This document shows positions 8,030-17,968 of a stretch of DNA of 64,000 nt, in pieces (positions within the stretch are counted from its first letter, which is position 1; each line of letters begins with the position of its first letter). The position numbers were made by a program, and so were the translations under genes. Origin of the DNA: UBA10348 sp002469915 (GTDB lineage Bacteria > Bacteroidota > Rhodothermia > Rhodothermales > UBA10348); the NCBI GenBank assembly GCA_029249345.1, contig JAQWHM010000015.1, positions 103,058 to 167,057 on the forward strand. Reading direction: 5' to 3'. The notes under the pieces were generated by a model, which made no database searches, was not told the origin of the DNA, and saw nothing but the letters and a program-made list of their open reading frames with translations.

Positions 8030-9283
8030 ATGAGTAACAAGAAGCGCTTAGGTGTTGGTTTTGTTGGTAGTGGATTCATCGCCCGATTCCACATTCTTTC
8101 TTTTCAGGCTGTCCGGGATGCGGACATCTTAGGAGTTTGGAGCCCTAATACTGAAAACGCGGAGTCTGCCGCCGCCTACGCCCGTGAAATGCGTGTGGGT
8201 GAGGCCAAAGCGTATGGGTCCATTACGGATATGATTGCCGATCCGGAGATTGATTGTCTCTGGATTTGTGGCCCCAACCACCGCCGTGTCGAGAATATGA
8301 CCGAGATCGTGGATGCCTTGAAGCGCGGTTGCGGTGAGCTAGTAGGTATCGCCTGCGAAAAACCGCTTGCCAGAAATGTCGCTGAAGCCAATGAGGTCAT
8401 TGCGCTAATTGAGCAGACCGATTTGCTGCATGGATATCTAGAAGACCAACTTTTCTCTCCTACGTTAACGCGTGGCAGGGAGATTGCTTGGAAAAGAGGG
8501 GCCGCTCTTAGCGGACGTCCTTATCTGGCTCGTGCTGCAGAAGAGCATTCCGGCCCTCACGCACCGTGGTTTTGGAGCGGTGAACATCAAGGAGGGGGAG
8601 TGCTCAATGACATGATGTGTCATTCAGTCGAAGTTGCTCGTTTTCTGTTGACCAGACCCGGAGCACCGCGCAGTTCGATTACACCCGTTTCCGTCAATTG
8701 TCAAATTGCTTCTCTGAAATGGAGCCGTCCTGAATACGCAGAGTTACTCAGAGAGAGGTACGGCCACGCGATTGATTATGGTAAACATCCTTCCGAGGAT
8801 TTTGCCAGGGCTACGATTGAATATCGGGATGAGCAGGGACACCCTTTGATTGCAGAGATGACGACTTCCTGGAGCTTCGTCGGACCGGGACTCAGACTTT
8901 CGTCCGAGCTATTGGGCCCTGAGTATTCCTTAAGGGTCAACTCATTGGATTCGGGCGGTACCGTCTTTTTAAGTCGTGAAGTAACAGGTGGTGCTGGGGA
9001 GGATTTGGTTGAAAAGCAGAACGCCGAACAAGGTGATATGCCGTACGTGGGAAATGAAGCCGCTGAGTACGGGTACGAGGACGAGAATAGGTATATGATC
9101 CGTTGCTTCTTGGATGGTAAGCAGCCTTGGGAAAACTTCTATGATGGGCTCGAAGTCACCGAATTGTTGATGACGGCGTACATGAGTGCAGAAAAAGGAT
9201 GCAAAATTGACTGGAAACCAGACAATCTGGATACCTACATACCTCCAGTAGCTAGAGGCGATTGGAATCCGGGAGCTGAGTAA
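8030..9283 (+). CDS. Gfo/Idh/MocA-family NAD(P)-dependent oxidoreductase
   Basis: The 417-residue protein opens with a Rossmann fold (GVGFVGSGFIARFH, residues 7-20) and carries the family EKP motif in CEKPLARNVAEA, where the Lys is normally catalytic. The C-terminal alpha/beta domain shows GGGVLNDMMCHSVE, with His and neighbouring residues in the usual substrate-pocket position. Enzymes of this family oxidise or reduce sugar or cyclitol hydroxyls; members near DUF1080 genes have been linked to glycoside 3-oxidation. No signal peptide is visible, so a cytoplasmic location is expected. The ATG follows a short, weak purine region. The next gene starts 59 bases downstream. The exact substrate cannot be read from sequence. 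Confidence 0.9.
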   Translation: MSNKKRLGVGFVGSGFIARFHILSFQAVRDADILGVWSPNTENAESAAAYAREMRVGEAKAYGSITDMIADPEIDCLWICGPNHRRVENMTEIVDALKRGCGELVGIACEKPLARNVAEANEVIALIEQTDLLHGYLEDQLFSPTLTRGREIAWKRGAALSGRPYLARAAEEHSGPHAPWFWSGEHQGGGVLNDMMCHSVEVARFLLTRPGAPRSSITPVSVNCQIASLKWSRPEYAELLRERYGHAIDYGKHPSEDFARATIEYRDEQGHPLIAEMTTSWSFVGPGLRLSSELLGPEYSLRVNSLDSGGTVFLSREVTGGAGEDLVEKQNAEQGDMPYVGNEAAEYGYEDENRYMIRCFLDGKQPWENFYDGLEVTELLMTAYMSAEKGCKIDWKPDNLDTYIPPVARGDWNPGAE

Positions 9284-9342
9284 GCGAGGAGTCGTTTTTT
9301 AGTTGTCCTGTCGTATGTTGAAAGCTGATTTTTCAATATTCG

Positions 9343-12300
9343 ATGTGCACTATGCGACGCTTTCTAATTCTCTTTTCTGCGCTTCTTTTCGTGGCGGTTT
9401 CTGGTTCTGCCCAGCAAATTGATATGGATCTGTTCGAGGTGATGAAACCTCGAAATATTGGCCCTGCAGGTATGAGTGGTCGCGTGACGGCCATTGATGC
9501 TATCGTCAGTAATCCGGATGTAATCTACGCTGGAACAGCTTCTGGAGGTCTCTGGAAGTCGACTTCGGGTGGTACAAAATGGGACCCCATTTTTGACGAA
9601 GAACCGACTCACTCTATTGGTGCGGTAGCTATTTATCAGGCTAATCCGGATGTCGTATGGGTTGGAGCAGGTGAAGGGAATCCTCGCAATAGTCAGTCTG
9701 CCGGGAATGGGTTGTACCGCACAATTGACGGGGGCCAGTCCTGGACGTACCTGGGATTGGAAGACTCTAGAAACATCCACAGGATCGTACTAGACCCAAC
9801 AAATTCGGATGTGGCGCTTATCGGCGTTCAGGGGCCAGCTTGGGGAGAAACCGAGGATCGAGGAGTATTTCGCACCACAGACGGTGGAAAAACCCTCGAA
9901 AAGGTCTTGTATGTGAACGAAAAGACCGGAATTGGGGACATGGTCATGGACCCGTCCAATCCAGATCATATCCTTGCGGCCATGTGGGAATTCCGTCGCT
10001 GGCCCTGGTTTTTTCACTCCGGCGGTGAAGGTTCTGGACTGTACGAAACATGGAATGGTGGAGAAACTTGGGAAGAAATCACCTCTGATGATGGGCTTCC
10101 AACAGGCGAACTCGGACGGATAGGCTTAGCGTTCGGTACGAACAATCCCGACGTGGTGTACGCATTGGTGGAAGCCAAAAAAAATGCGCTCTACCGTTCA
10201 GACGATGGGGGATCTTCCTGGCGCAAAATCAACGATGACAATAATGTGAATGGCCGCCCATTCTATTACGCTGACATATATGTCGACCCAGAAAATGAAA
10301 ACCGGCTCTACAAAATTGAGACCTATATATACGTGAGCGAAGATGGCGGGAAGTCATTTCGTCAGTGGCAGCCTGGATATCAGTCAAATGGAGTTCACCC
10401 AGATCATCATGCGTTCTGGGTTTCTGCCACAGATCCAAGTTTTATCATTGAAGGAAATGATGGTGGAATGTCGATAACGCGGGACAAGGGGCAGACATGG
10501 CGCTTTGTGGAAAACCTGCCGGTAGCGCAGTTCTATCATATTAACGTGGACAACGAATTTCCGTATAACGTGATGGGCGGAATGCAGGATAATGGCTCCT
10601 GGGTTGGCCCAGGGTATGTCCTGAGATCGGGCGGAATCAGGAATTCATATTGGCAGGAAGTGGCATTTGGAGATGGTTTTGATGTTTCGCCAGATCCTGA
10701 TAATTCTCGGTATGGATACGCCATGAGCCAGGGAGGCTCCATAAGCACCTTTGATAAGGAAACGGGCAACAGTTCAAGTATAAAGCCACGGCATCCGGAT
10801 CCAGACGTGTTCCTTCGTTATAACTGGGATGCAGCCTTTGCGCAAAGCCCTCATGACGCATCTACCATCTATTACGGAAGTCAGTATCTACACAAATCCA
10901 CCAACAAGGGGATGAGTTGGGAGGTTATTTCTCCAGATCTGACAACCAATGACCCTGAAAAACAGAAGCAGATGGTTTCAGGTGGGTTGACATATGATGC
11001 AACTCAAGCTGAAAATCATACCACGATAGTTTCCATCGGTGTCTCACCCGTGGAAGAGGGAATCCTGTGGGTCGGTACCGATGATGGTAACATTCAACTG
11101 AGTCGAGATGGCGGTGTATCTTGGACAGAGGTTGGGTCCCGAGTTAATGATGTAGCCGAGAAGTCTTGGGTACACCAGTTAAAGCCATCTCCGTTTAATG
11201 CGGCCGAAGTTGTGGCTGTATATGACGATCATCGCCAGAATAATTGGGAGCCTTACGTTTATCGGTCTCGAGATTGGGGTCGGTCGTGGCAGCGTCTCGT
11301 AGATGAGAACGATGTATACGGATTCGCCCTTTCCTATATCCAGGATCCAACCGAAGAAAACCTGGAGTTTATCGGGACTGAATTTGGGCTGTACGTTTCC
11401 ATCGATGATGGAGCAAGCTGGACCAAGTGGACTCAAGGATATCCGACTGCTTCAACAATGGATTTGGCGATTCAAGAGCGCGAGGCGGATCTCGTGATAG
11501 GAACGTTTGGTCGAAGTGCCTGGGTATTGGATGATATTCGTCCCCTCCGCACACTGGCCTCCGAAGGGGCTTCCGTTCTGGATGAAGCAGTACGTGTGTT
11601 TCCAACTCCAACAGCCTATCAGGCATCGAATATTCAGGCTGAAGGGACCCGTTTCAAGGCAGATGCCATTTATGCAGGCCAGAATCGTGGAGCTGGAGCG
11701 CGGATTACCTATGCGGTGAATCCAGATGCCTATTCGCTGGAATCGACTGAGGAGAATGACACGGACGAAGAGAAGGCCGAAGCACCGGACGAAGTAAAGA
11801 TTGAAATCCTCGAAAATGGTGAGGTAATTCGCACGTTCGATGGTCCCGCCAAAAAAGGCCTCAATCGAACCGGGTGGTCCATGGATCGAAAAGGTGTAAG
11901 GGGTCCAAGCCGGACGGCACCTCGTAAAAATGCTCCTGAACCGCGCGGAGCCGCCGTTCTTCCGGGCACCTATTTGGTTCGCGTCACCTATGGAGATACT
12001 TCTTCGGAAACACCCATCACCATTGAGTCTGATCCTAGATATGAAGTAGATCTTTTGGCGCTCAAGGAACGACAAGCGATGTACGCTGAGTACGAAAAAA
12101 TGATAGTGGCCGCAGAGAAAATGATGTCGCGGGTTCGAGAAGCAAAAGAAATCGTTAGCACGGTAAATGCGAGTCTTGGCGACCGGGATGACGAGACCTC
12201 GAAAGAGCTCAAAAAGCACGGGAAAACAATAACTGATTCGCTATCTACTTTTCAGGACCTGTATTTCGGAGAGCAGGGCAAACAGGGGATCTACAGGGAC

Positions 12301-12537
12301 CCGAATACGATTGGCTCTAAAGTAGGTGGGGCACGAGGTGCGATATTTTCAAGTAAGCGTCCTCCCAATACGCCCGAACAGTGGGCCATGTCTCACGCGC
12401 GTTTGGCGCTGGAAAACATGCTAGCGGATGTGAATGGGTTTCTTTCTGGAGATTGGACCGAATACGTTAGCGAGGTCACTGCTTCCGATGCGTTTCGTAT
12501 TGATGCACTGGATGGGGTGGAAATAGAAAACGAATAA
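9343..12537 (+). CDS. Secreted BNR/VPS10-type beta-propeller protein (paralogue 1)
   Basis: The 1064-residue product has an export signal (about residues 4-23) followed by a long series of Asp-box/BNR units such as SGGLWKSTSGG, GLYRTIDGGQSW, GVFRTTDGGKT and GLYETWNGGETW. These build one or two large beta-propellers over about residues 30-760. The C-terminal 300 residues include an acidic stretch, a strand-rich domain (EIENGEV-like segment and DRKGVRGPSR) and a helical tail with AEKMMSRVREAKEIV. The architecture matches the large 'WD40/YVTN/BNR-like' exported proteins of Bacteroidota, often named glycosyl hydrolase without proof. Two further paralogues lie in this window. An in-frame ATG nine bases downstream (9352) is an equally good start. 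The function is not known. Confidence 0.88.
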   Translation: MCTMRRFLILFSALLFVAVSGSAQQIDMDLFEVMKPRNIGPAGMSGRVTAIDAIVSNPDVIYAGTASGGLWKSTSGGTKWDPIFDEEPTHSIGAVAIYQANPDVVWVGAGEGNPRNSQSAGNGLYRTIDGGQSWTYLGLEDSRNIHRIVLDPTNSDVALIGVQGPAWGETEDRGVFRTTDGGKTLEKVLYVNEKTGIGDMVMDPSNPDHILAAMWEFRRWPWFFHSGGEGSGLYETWNGGETWEEITSDDGLPTGELGRIGLAFGTNNPDVVYALVEAKKNALYRSDDGGSSWRKINDDNNVNGRPFYYADIYVDPENENRLYKIETYIYVSEDGGKSFRQWQPGYQSNGVHPDHHAFWVSATDPSFIIEGNDGGMSITRDKGQTWRFVENLPVAQFYHINVDNEFPYNVMGGMQDNGSWVGPGYVLRSGGIRNSYWQEVAFGDGFDVSPDPDNSRYGYAMSQGGSISTFDKETGNSSSIKPRHPDPDVFLRYNWDAAFAQSPHDASTIYYGSQYLHKSTNKGMSWEVISPDLTTNDPEKQKQMVSGGLTYDATQAENHTTIVSIGVSPVEEGILWVGTDDGNIQLSRDGGVSWTEVGSRVNDVAEKSWVHQLKPSPFNAAEVVAVYDDHRQNNWEPYVYRSRDWGRSWQRLVDENDVYGFALSYIQDPTEENLEFIGTEFGLYVSIDDGASWTKWTQGYPTASTMDLAIQEREADLVIGTFGRSAWVLDDIRPLRTLASEGASVLDEAVRVFPTPTAYQASNIQAEGTRFKADAIYAGQNRGAGARITYAVNPDAYSLESTEENDTDEEKAEAPDEVKIEILENGEVIRTFDGPAKKGLNRTGWSMDRKGVRGPSRTAPRKNAPEPRGAAVLPGTYLVRVTYGDTSSETPITIESDPRYEVDLLALKERQAMYAEYEKMIVAAEKMMSRVREAKEIVSTVNASLGDRDDETSKELKKHGKTITDSLSTFQDLYFGEQGKQGIYRDPNTIGSKVGGARGAIFSSKRPPNTPEQWAMSHARLALENMLADVNGFLSGDWTEYVSEVTASDAFRIDALDGVEIENE

Positions 12538-12558
12538 TCGACCCGATGAGGCTACATC

Positions 12559-13650
12559 ATGTTTCAATCAGCTACGTTTCAGAAATATCTACTACCAGGC
12601 TTTGTCTTTCAATCCATCATTATTGGTGGTGGATATGGTACGGGACGTGAATTGATTGAATGGTTTATGAGTCAGGGGCCTATTGGCGGGCTTTTAGGTA
12701 TGTTGGTTTCCACTATCATTATGGGTGTGGTACTGGCATTCACCTTTGAATTGGGACGCCATTTCCATGCCTTTGATTATCGGGTCTTCATGCAGAAGCT
12801 ACTTGGGAAAGCCTGGTTTGCTTTCGAGATAACCTACCTGGCCATGCTCGTACTGATCGTTTCAGTCATGGGGTCAGCCGCTGGAGAGCTTCTGAATCGC
12901 ATGCTAGGCTGGCCTGAACTCGCCGGTATTATCGTGCTGATTACAGCTGTGGGTTGGATGTCCTTTTACGGAAACGAGCTCATTGAAAAAGTATTTTCTC
13001 TCTGGTCCGTCGTTTTATATCTGACTTTCTTTGGTGTCATCGCCGCCGCACTGTTCATGTTTAGCGATCGCATAGGGGAGGTTATCGTCCAATTCGATCC
13101 CGAGTCAAACTGGGTCATGAGCGGCATCAAGTACGCCGGGTACAATGTGGGCCTCGCTCCTGCTGCGTTCTTTGTATTGCGTCATCTTGAAACACGAAAA
13201 GAAGCCATGACGTCCGGACTCATTGCAGGGATGTTAGGTATGATTCCTGCTTTGTTTGTGTTTGTAGGAATGCTGGCGGTATATCCTGAGGTCCTTGGAG
13301 AGTCCATACCAGTAGACTTCCTGTTGACCACACTCGGGTGGCCATGGCTTCGAGTGTTGTTTCAGATCGTACTTTTTGGCACCCTGATTGAGACAGGGGT
13401 AGGTGTTATTCACGGATTCAACGAGCGCATTGCCGGGGTATATCACCAGAAAGGCAAAGAAATGCCTCGCGGATTGAGAATAGGTATTGCAGCTATTCTG
13501 TTACTCATCGCCATCTTTTTGGCTGATGCGATAGGAATCGTAGATCTAATCGCAAAAGGCTATGGCACGCTAACTTGGCTCTACTGGGTGGTCTTCTTGT
13601 TACCCGTTTTGATACTCGGAGTTAGGCACGTGTTTTTCTCGCAACGTTAG
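12559..13650 (+). CDS. YkvI-like multi-pass membrane protein (LeuT-fold transporter family)
   Basis: The 363-residue protein has about ten hydrophobic segments. It begins with an amphipathic stretch and FQSIIIGGGYGTGREL, where the glycine-rich GGGYGTGRE resembles the unwound first helix of LeuT-fold amino-acid carriers. The overall pattern matches the uncharacterised YkvI family (COG3949) related to branched-chain and NRAMP-type permeases. It starts 21 bases after the BNR gene and is probably co-transcribed with it, which would link a secreted propeller protein to a permease. Its stop overlaps the convergent amidase gene stop by four bases. The substrate is unknown; the transporter role is inference from fold resemblance. 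Confidence 0.8.
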   Translation: MFQSATFQKYLLPGFVFQSIIIGGGYGTGRELIEWFMSQGPIGGLLGMLVSTIIMGVVLAFTFELGRHFHAFDYRVFMQKLLGKAWFAFEITYLAMLVLIVSVMGSAAGELLNRMLGWPELAGIIVLITAVGWMSFYGNELIEKVFSLWSVVLYLTFFGVIAAALFMFSDRIGEVIVQFDPESNWVMSGIKYAGYNVGLAPAAFFVLRHLETRKEAMTSGLIAGMLGMIPALFVFVGMLAVYPEVLGESIPVDFLLTTLGWPWLRVLFQIVLFGTLIETGVGVIHGFNERIAGVYHQKGKEMPRGLRIGIAAILLLIAIFLADAIGIVDLIAKGYGTLTWLYWVVFLLPVLILGVRHVFFSQR

Positions 13651-15149
13651 TTGAACAGGTCCGGGGATTTTCTTCGTTGGGTGGCCTGTTCGTACGAGTA
13701 GGCAAACCTGATCAAATCTGGTTCTGCGAAGAGTCTTCCGATAAAGGTCATCCCAACGGGAAGTCCTCCTTCGGTAAATCCGATGGGGACCTGAATGGCA
13801 GGGAGGCCGGACTGCGGAGATAAGTACTGGCTGTTATCTCCGGCTGGAGAGTCCCAATCACCAATTTCTCGCGCCGGATAGCTCCAGGTTGGGTAAACGA
13901 AGGCATCCAACTCATGTACGTCCATTGCGCTGAGCACCGTCTCCCGAAATGTAATATTTGGCTGATGAGTATAGAGGTCAGGGCATGGTGGCTCAGTCCA
14001 TGCGGCCGTGAACTCGAGCGTGCCTTTGATGTAATCGGCGTACAGACCTGTCTCGATGATGTCGTTCAATGTACCGTATGGAAATGATGCCCCACGGGAA
14101 GCAAAGTATTGCTCGACATCGTTCTTGAAGACCTCGCACCAGATGTCCTCGCTCATCTCCAGATTTGGGATATCAAACGGATCGATAAGTATTGCACCGG
14201 CTGCCTCAAGATCCGAAACGGCCTCTTCCATACGCGCCAGAACATCCGCATTAGTTGAGTCCGGGCGCATATACCACCTGAATACTCCGATTCTGGCATC
14301 TTTAAGGCCATCTAGGTCTAGATAGTCCAAGTAGCTTTCAGGCATCTGACCTTCACTGCGAGCCGTTATGGGATCAGCCGGGTCGTGTCCAGCTATGACG
14401 TCCAACACTCTCGCTGCGTCCTCAACGGTGCGGGCCATCGGGCCACCAATGTCGTTGCGCAAATAGAGCGGTACAATGCCATCTCGGCTCGTGAGTCCCA
14501 TGGTTGAACGGATTCCAACGAGCGCATTGTGGCTCGATGGCCCGCGAATCGAATTCCCGGTATCAGTGCCCAGTCCGATCAATCCTAGGTTAGCGGCAAC
14601 GGCTGCTGCGGTTCCTCCACTTGAACCAGCGGGCACGCGGGATAAATCATAGGGGTTGCGGGTGGTGCCATCGATAGAGCTAACCGTTACGAAAGGAGAA
14701 AAGGCCCATTCAGCCATATTCGTTTTTCCGAGAATCACGGCTCCTGCCTCTCGAAGTCGTGCGACTTGCCAAGCATCGTCAGGCGGAAGGAGCCCTTCGA
14801 GGGCCTTCGAACCGGCAGTAGTTTGCAGGTCGAAAGTATCATAATTGTCCTTGATGACGACTGGAATTCCGTGCAGGGGCCTAAGAACACCGGTACGCCT
14901 AAATTCTTCGTCTAATTTGGCAGACGAAGCGATAGCACGCTCGTTTAAAATGATGAATGCATTAAGCGTATCATCATATTCGGCGATGCGTTCTAGGTAT
15001 AACTCTGTTAACTGCTGCGCTGTAAGGGTACCGGCTTCGAAAGCTGCATGGACGTCAGAGACGGTCGTTTCTCTGACGTCAAAGGCTGGCGACGAACAGG
15101 CTGAAAGCACCAACAGGGAGAGACCTATAAAACTAATATGATTTTTCAT
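13647..15149 (-). CDS. Amidase-signature lipoprotein
   Basis: The 500-residue protein starts with a lipoprotein signal (LLVLSACSS, lipid-accepting Cys18) and carries an amidase-signature domain. The Ser-cisSer-Lys triad is readable as Lys100 in VVIKDNYD, Ser176 in PAGSSGGT and the nucleophile Ser200 in GTDTGNSIRGPSS. It resembles exported peptide amidases and GatA-like hydrolases rather than GatA itself, because it is a lipoprotein without gatB/gatC neighbours. It should hydrolyse an amide outside the cytoplasm. Its ATG overlaps the stop of the upstream kinase gene (ATGA), so the two are translationally coupled. Its stop overlaps the convergent permease gene by four bases. Confidence 0.9.
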   Translation of the reverse strand: MKNHISFIGLSLLVLSACSSPAFDVRETTVSDVHAAFEAGTLTAQQLTELYLERIAEYDDTLNAFIILNERAIASSAKLDEEFRRTGVLRPLHGIPVVIKDNYDTFDLQTTAGSKALEGLLPPDDAWQVARLREAGAVILGKTNMAEWAFSPFVTVSSIDGTTRNPYDLSRVPAGSSGGTAAAVAANLGLIGLGTDTGNSIRGPSSHNALVGIRSTMGLTSRDGIVPLYLRNDIGGPMARTVEDAARVLDVIAGHDPADPITARSEGQMPESYLDYLDLDGLKDARIGVFRWYMRPDSTNADVLARMEEAVSDLEAAGAILIDPFDIPNLEMSEDIWCEVFKNDVEQYFASRGASFPYGTLNDIIETGLYADYIKGTLEFTAAWTEPPCPDLYTHQPNITFRETVLSAMDVHELDAFVYPTWSYPAREIGDWDSPAGDNSQYLSPQSGLPAIQVPIGFTEGGLPVGMTFIGRLFAEPDLIRFAYSYEQATQRRKSPDLFN

Positions 15150-17779
15150 CTTGGTGGGGCGATGGATTTTAAAAACTGGTCTGCTCCGGTGATCACACTA
15201 AAATTGTGATACATGTCAGGGTCTTCTTCCGATTCGAAAATGAGTATTTCTCCGGAATCAAGCATGTGACCACTATAGAAATATTCTGATTCATAGAGAA
15301 GAGTAGGCTCTCCAAAAACACTAACCCGCCCTGAAGCAGACAGACTTTGCTGCAGTAACCTGTTTTCGTTGTAGTCATTGAGCAACAGAGCCTTTGAATC
15401 TGTCGTCCAGGATTCTAGGATAAAAAAGTCTCCATCAAGGGACAGTCGTCCTATTCCATTCCGGGGCGAAACGGAAACCTGAGCATTCCCGTTCACAATG
15501 TGGGTGTAGGCTACCCGTTGACCATCGGGGCTAAACTGCCCATTTAACGCCTCCAGGCGCTGATCCAGAAACGGGGTAAATTCAGACGTATTGAGGTCCA
15601 GTAGCCCGAAGCGCTGCGCATCACTTTCAAAAGACGATGATGAGATCAGCAAAAAGTTAGCGTCAGGTGTCCAGTCGTTAATGGCGATGCTTTCCCTGTT
15701 CCCCATTGGAAACGAACGCCGTTGAGTTGGATCAGAAACCGAAATGATCTCAATATATTCTTCCCCATTCCTATCTGTGACGTAGGCGATTTGGTCCTCA
15801 GACGCAGAAAACGTCGGTTCTTCAATTAGAGGTTCCTGTATCAGGACCTCTTCATACGATGTGTAGGGATCCGAAATCAGCATCTCCATCGAGTTCTCGC
15901 CGACATCTCTAACGGTAACTACTGTGCCCTTTCCGGAGACGCCGGGAATTGTGCTGCTTGTAGACGTGAGGGTAAAGGGAGCGTTATCCGGATCATTGAG
16001 CTTCCAGGCTCTAAAACTCTCTTCTTGCGGTTCGGGTTGATAGATGATCCAATGATTTGGGTGATATAAGACCGAATGCATATTTGCATTAAACAAGTTG
16101 ACTTTAGGTCCCGTCATGGAAAGGGTGGCCAAATCAAAGGGTTGAGCTACAATCTGATCGCTATCCCACAAGGAATAAATGAGGTGACCGCTTGGTGCAT
16201 ATTTGGCATGAAGACCTCCGCTAATTACCAAGGTTGATTCACCCGTATCTCGATCTACTACACGAATCTCACTCTCTTGGTCGGCGGCGTCCATAATGGC
16301 CGTGTACAAAACGTATCTGGAATCAGGAAGGAGCTTGGGCCACCAATAAAAACGCTCGCCCTTCAACGTATCCGGTGATGCTACAACAGAAGACGGATCT
16401 CCATTTAGGTACAGTTCACGAATGACACCGTTTTGGGGGTCGATTAAAATGGAGTTATTGGAAGACCACTCGATATCTGAGTTAGCAGCCCCATCCAGCG
16501 TGGACAGTAGTTGCCCAGACGGGGAGTACAGATATAGGGATGTTGTACTCGCAACAGCAAGAGTCTCTCCGTCAGGCGAATATTCGACTGCCGACATTTC
16601 GTCTAAATCTGCTATTTTGAGAGTTTCTCCTGCCCTCAAATCTCTACGGAAGAGTCCGATCATTCCGGATGACGTATCCACTCCGTTGAAGACCACATAC
16701 TGACCATCAGGCGAAAAATCAGGGTACCCTGCCTCTCTGACTTCTGGAAAAGTCAGCGTGAACCGAAAGGAATCCTGTGATTCAGGAGCGGGTGGGGATC
16801 CCGTCAATGATCCTGCAATGAACCCGCCTGTAAGCAGTAAGGCGCCCAAGGCGTAGGCCATCCAGGAAGGGAAGGTGGTCTTTTTCTCTGGCTCTTGAGC
16901 GAGTGTGTGGTGGGCCGAAGCTGAAATACTAGACACTCTTGAGGGACGATGAACTACGTTCTTTAAGTCCACAATGAGATCTGCTGCAGAGTTATATCGA
17001 GAGGACGCTTCTTTAGCAAAAAGCTTATTCGTGATCCATTCCAAGTCCATTGGTACGCCCGTACGCAATGCCGTCAATGGCTTGGGCTCCTCATTCATGA
17101 TCGAATACACGATCGCTTGTTCGTAATCTCCTCCAAACGGCAGTGTGCCGGTAATCATTTCGTAGATCACGACGCCAAGCGCCCACAGATCCGTGCGGTG
17201 ATCCACTTCGTTACCCCGTGCCTGCTCGGGACTCATGTAGGCTATCGTTCCCATGGTTGAGCCCATTCGGGTTAGCATGGTCGACTGAGCCGTTTTGGCT
17301 AATCCGAAGTCTAGCACTTTGGCTCGGGCATTTTTGTCGAGCATGACATTGGCTGACTTGATGTCCCGGTGCACAATGCCTTTTTCATGGGCTTCTTTGA
17401 GGGCTTCCGCAATTTCGGTGGCAATACGAATGGCTTCCTCAATGACCATGGGGCCTTCCTTGATCCGCGTTTCAAGGGGTTGTCCATCAATGAACTCCAT
17501 GGCGATAAATGGCCTTAAATCATCACCGCTGGATCCTTCTGGAATCGCCTCATCGATTTCAAAAATGCTGGCAATGTGAGGATGATGGAGTTGTGCAGCA
17601 GCTTTTGCCTCTCGATAAAAACGAGTCCGGTCGTCCTGATTGGTCAAGGCGGTCGATGGGAGCAGCTTGAGCGCAACCGTTCGGTCTAGCTTCGTATCGG
17701 TTGCTTTATACACAATGCCCATGCCACCGCGGCCTATTTCGGCGTCGATGGTATAGTGGGAGAGTTTCGTACCGACCAT
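15146..17779 (-). CDS. Transmembrane Ser/Thr protein kinase with TolB/WD40-like propeller sensor
   Basis: The 877-residue protein has a complete PknB-type kinase domain at about residues 8-275: P-loop GRGGMG, Lys38 in VALKLLP, catalytic HRD 137-139 with KSANVM, DFG 157-159 and SPEQ in the activation segment. A single membrane helix follows at about 306-326. The remaining 550 residues are a periplasmic beta-propeller with repeated DFSPDGQYVVF and EYSPDGETLAV units, as in TolB/WD40-like domains. The layout suggests a sensor kinase that reads an external ligand and phosphorylates cytoplasmic proteins. It overlaps the following amidase lipoprotein gene by four bases (ATGA). Its start faces the DUF1080 gene across a 189-base divergent region. 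Confidence 0.92.
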   Translation of the reverse strand: MVGTKLSHYTIDAEIGRGGMGIVYKATDTKLDRTVALKLLPSTALTNQDDRTRFYREAKAAAQLHHPHIASIFEIDEAIPEGSSGDDLRPFIAMEFIDGQPLETRIKEGPMVIEEAIRIATEIAEALKEAHEKGIVHRDIKSANVMLDKNARAKVLDFGLAKTAQSTMLTRMGSTMGTIAYMSPEQARGNEVDHRTDLWALGVVIYEMITGTLPFGGDYEQAIVYSIMNEEPKPLTALRTGVPMDLEWITNKLFAKEASSRYNSAADLIVDLKNVVHRPSRVSSISASAHHTLAQEPEKKTTFPSWMAYALGALLLTGGFIAGSLTGSPPAPESQDSFRFTLTFPEVREAGYPDFSPDGQYVVFNGVDTSSGMIGLFRRDLRAGETLKIADLDEMSAVEYSPDGETLAVASTTSLYLYSPSGQLLSTLDGAANSDIEWSSNNSILIDPQNGVIRELYLNGDPSSVVASPDTLKGERFYWWPKLLPDSRYVLYTAIMDAADQESEIRVVDRDTGESTLVISGGLHAKYAPSGHLIYSLWDSDQIVAQPFDLATLSMTGPKVNLFNANMHSVLYHPNHWIIYQPEPQEESFRAWKLNDPDNAPFTLTSTSSTIPGVSGKGTVVTVRDVGENSMEMLISDPYTSYEEVLIQEPLIEEPTFSASEDQIAYVTDRNGEEYIEIISVSDPTQRRSFPMGNRESIAINDWTPDANFLLISSSSFESDAQRFGLLDLNTSEFTPFLDQRLEALNGQFSPDGQRVAYTHIVNGNAQVSVSPRNGIGRLSLDGDFFILESWTTDSKALLLNDYNENRLLQQSLSASGRVSVFGEPTLLYESEYFYSGHMLDSGEILIFESEEDPDMYHNFSVITGADQFLKSIAPPR

Positions 17780-17885
17780 AATCCTGAAGTGTGTGAGGGA
17801 TGCCCAAATAACGGATAATATGCGTTAAACTCAATGAGTCTATGCTGCATTCGACCTTGAAACACATCCTGAATTGATAGCGGCG

Positions 17886-17916
17886 CTTGCCAATGCTGGA
17901 TTCATCCTATATATAG
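17886..17916 (+). promoter_or_regulatory. Possible promoter and shared 11-mer before the DUF1080 gene
   Basis: TTGCCA (17887-17892) and TATATA (17910-17915) are 17 bases apart and could be -35 and -10 elements, about 50 bases before the ATG. CTTGCCAATGC (17886-17896) is the exact reverse complement of a segment at 7940-7950 before the MocA-type gene. Being in a divergent region, it could also affect the kinase gene. The promoter assignment is weak because sigma-A of this phylum often prefers other motifs. Confidence 0.35.
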
Positions 17917-17968
17917 AAGTAGACTTTCTTGCCGCTACTATTTTGATTATACCGAACGACCGCACTCC

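Noticed and set aside
11452..12219. A 255-codon open frame on the minus strand
   Set aside because: It is antisense to the BNR gene at 9343, has no ribosome binding site or recognisable domain, and shows Cys/Arg/Phe-rich composition typical of shadow frames.
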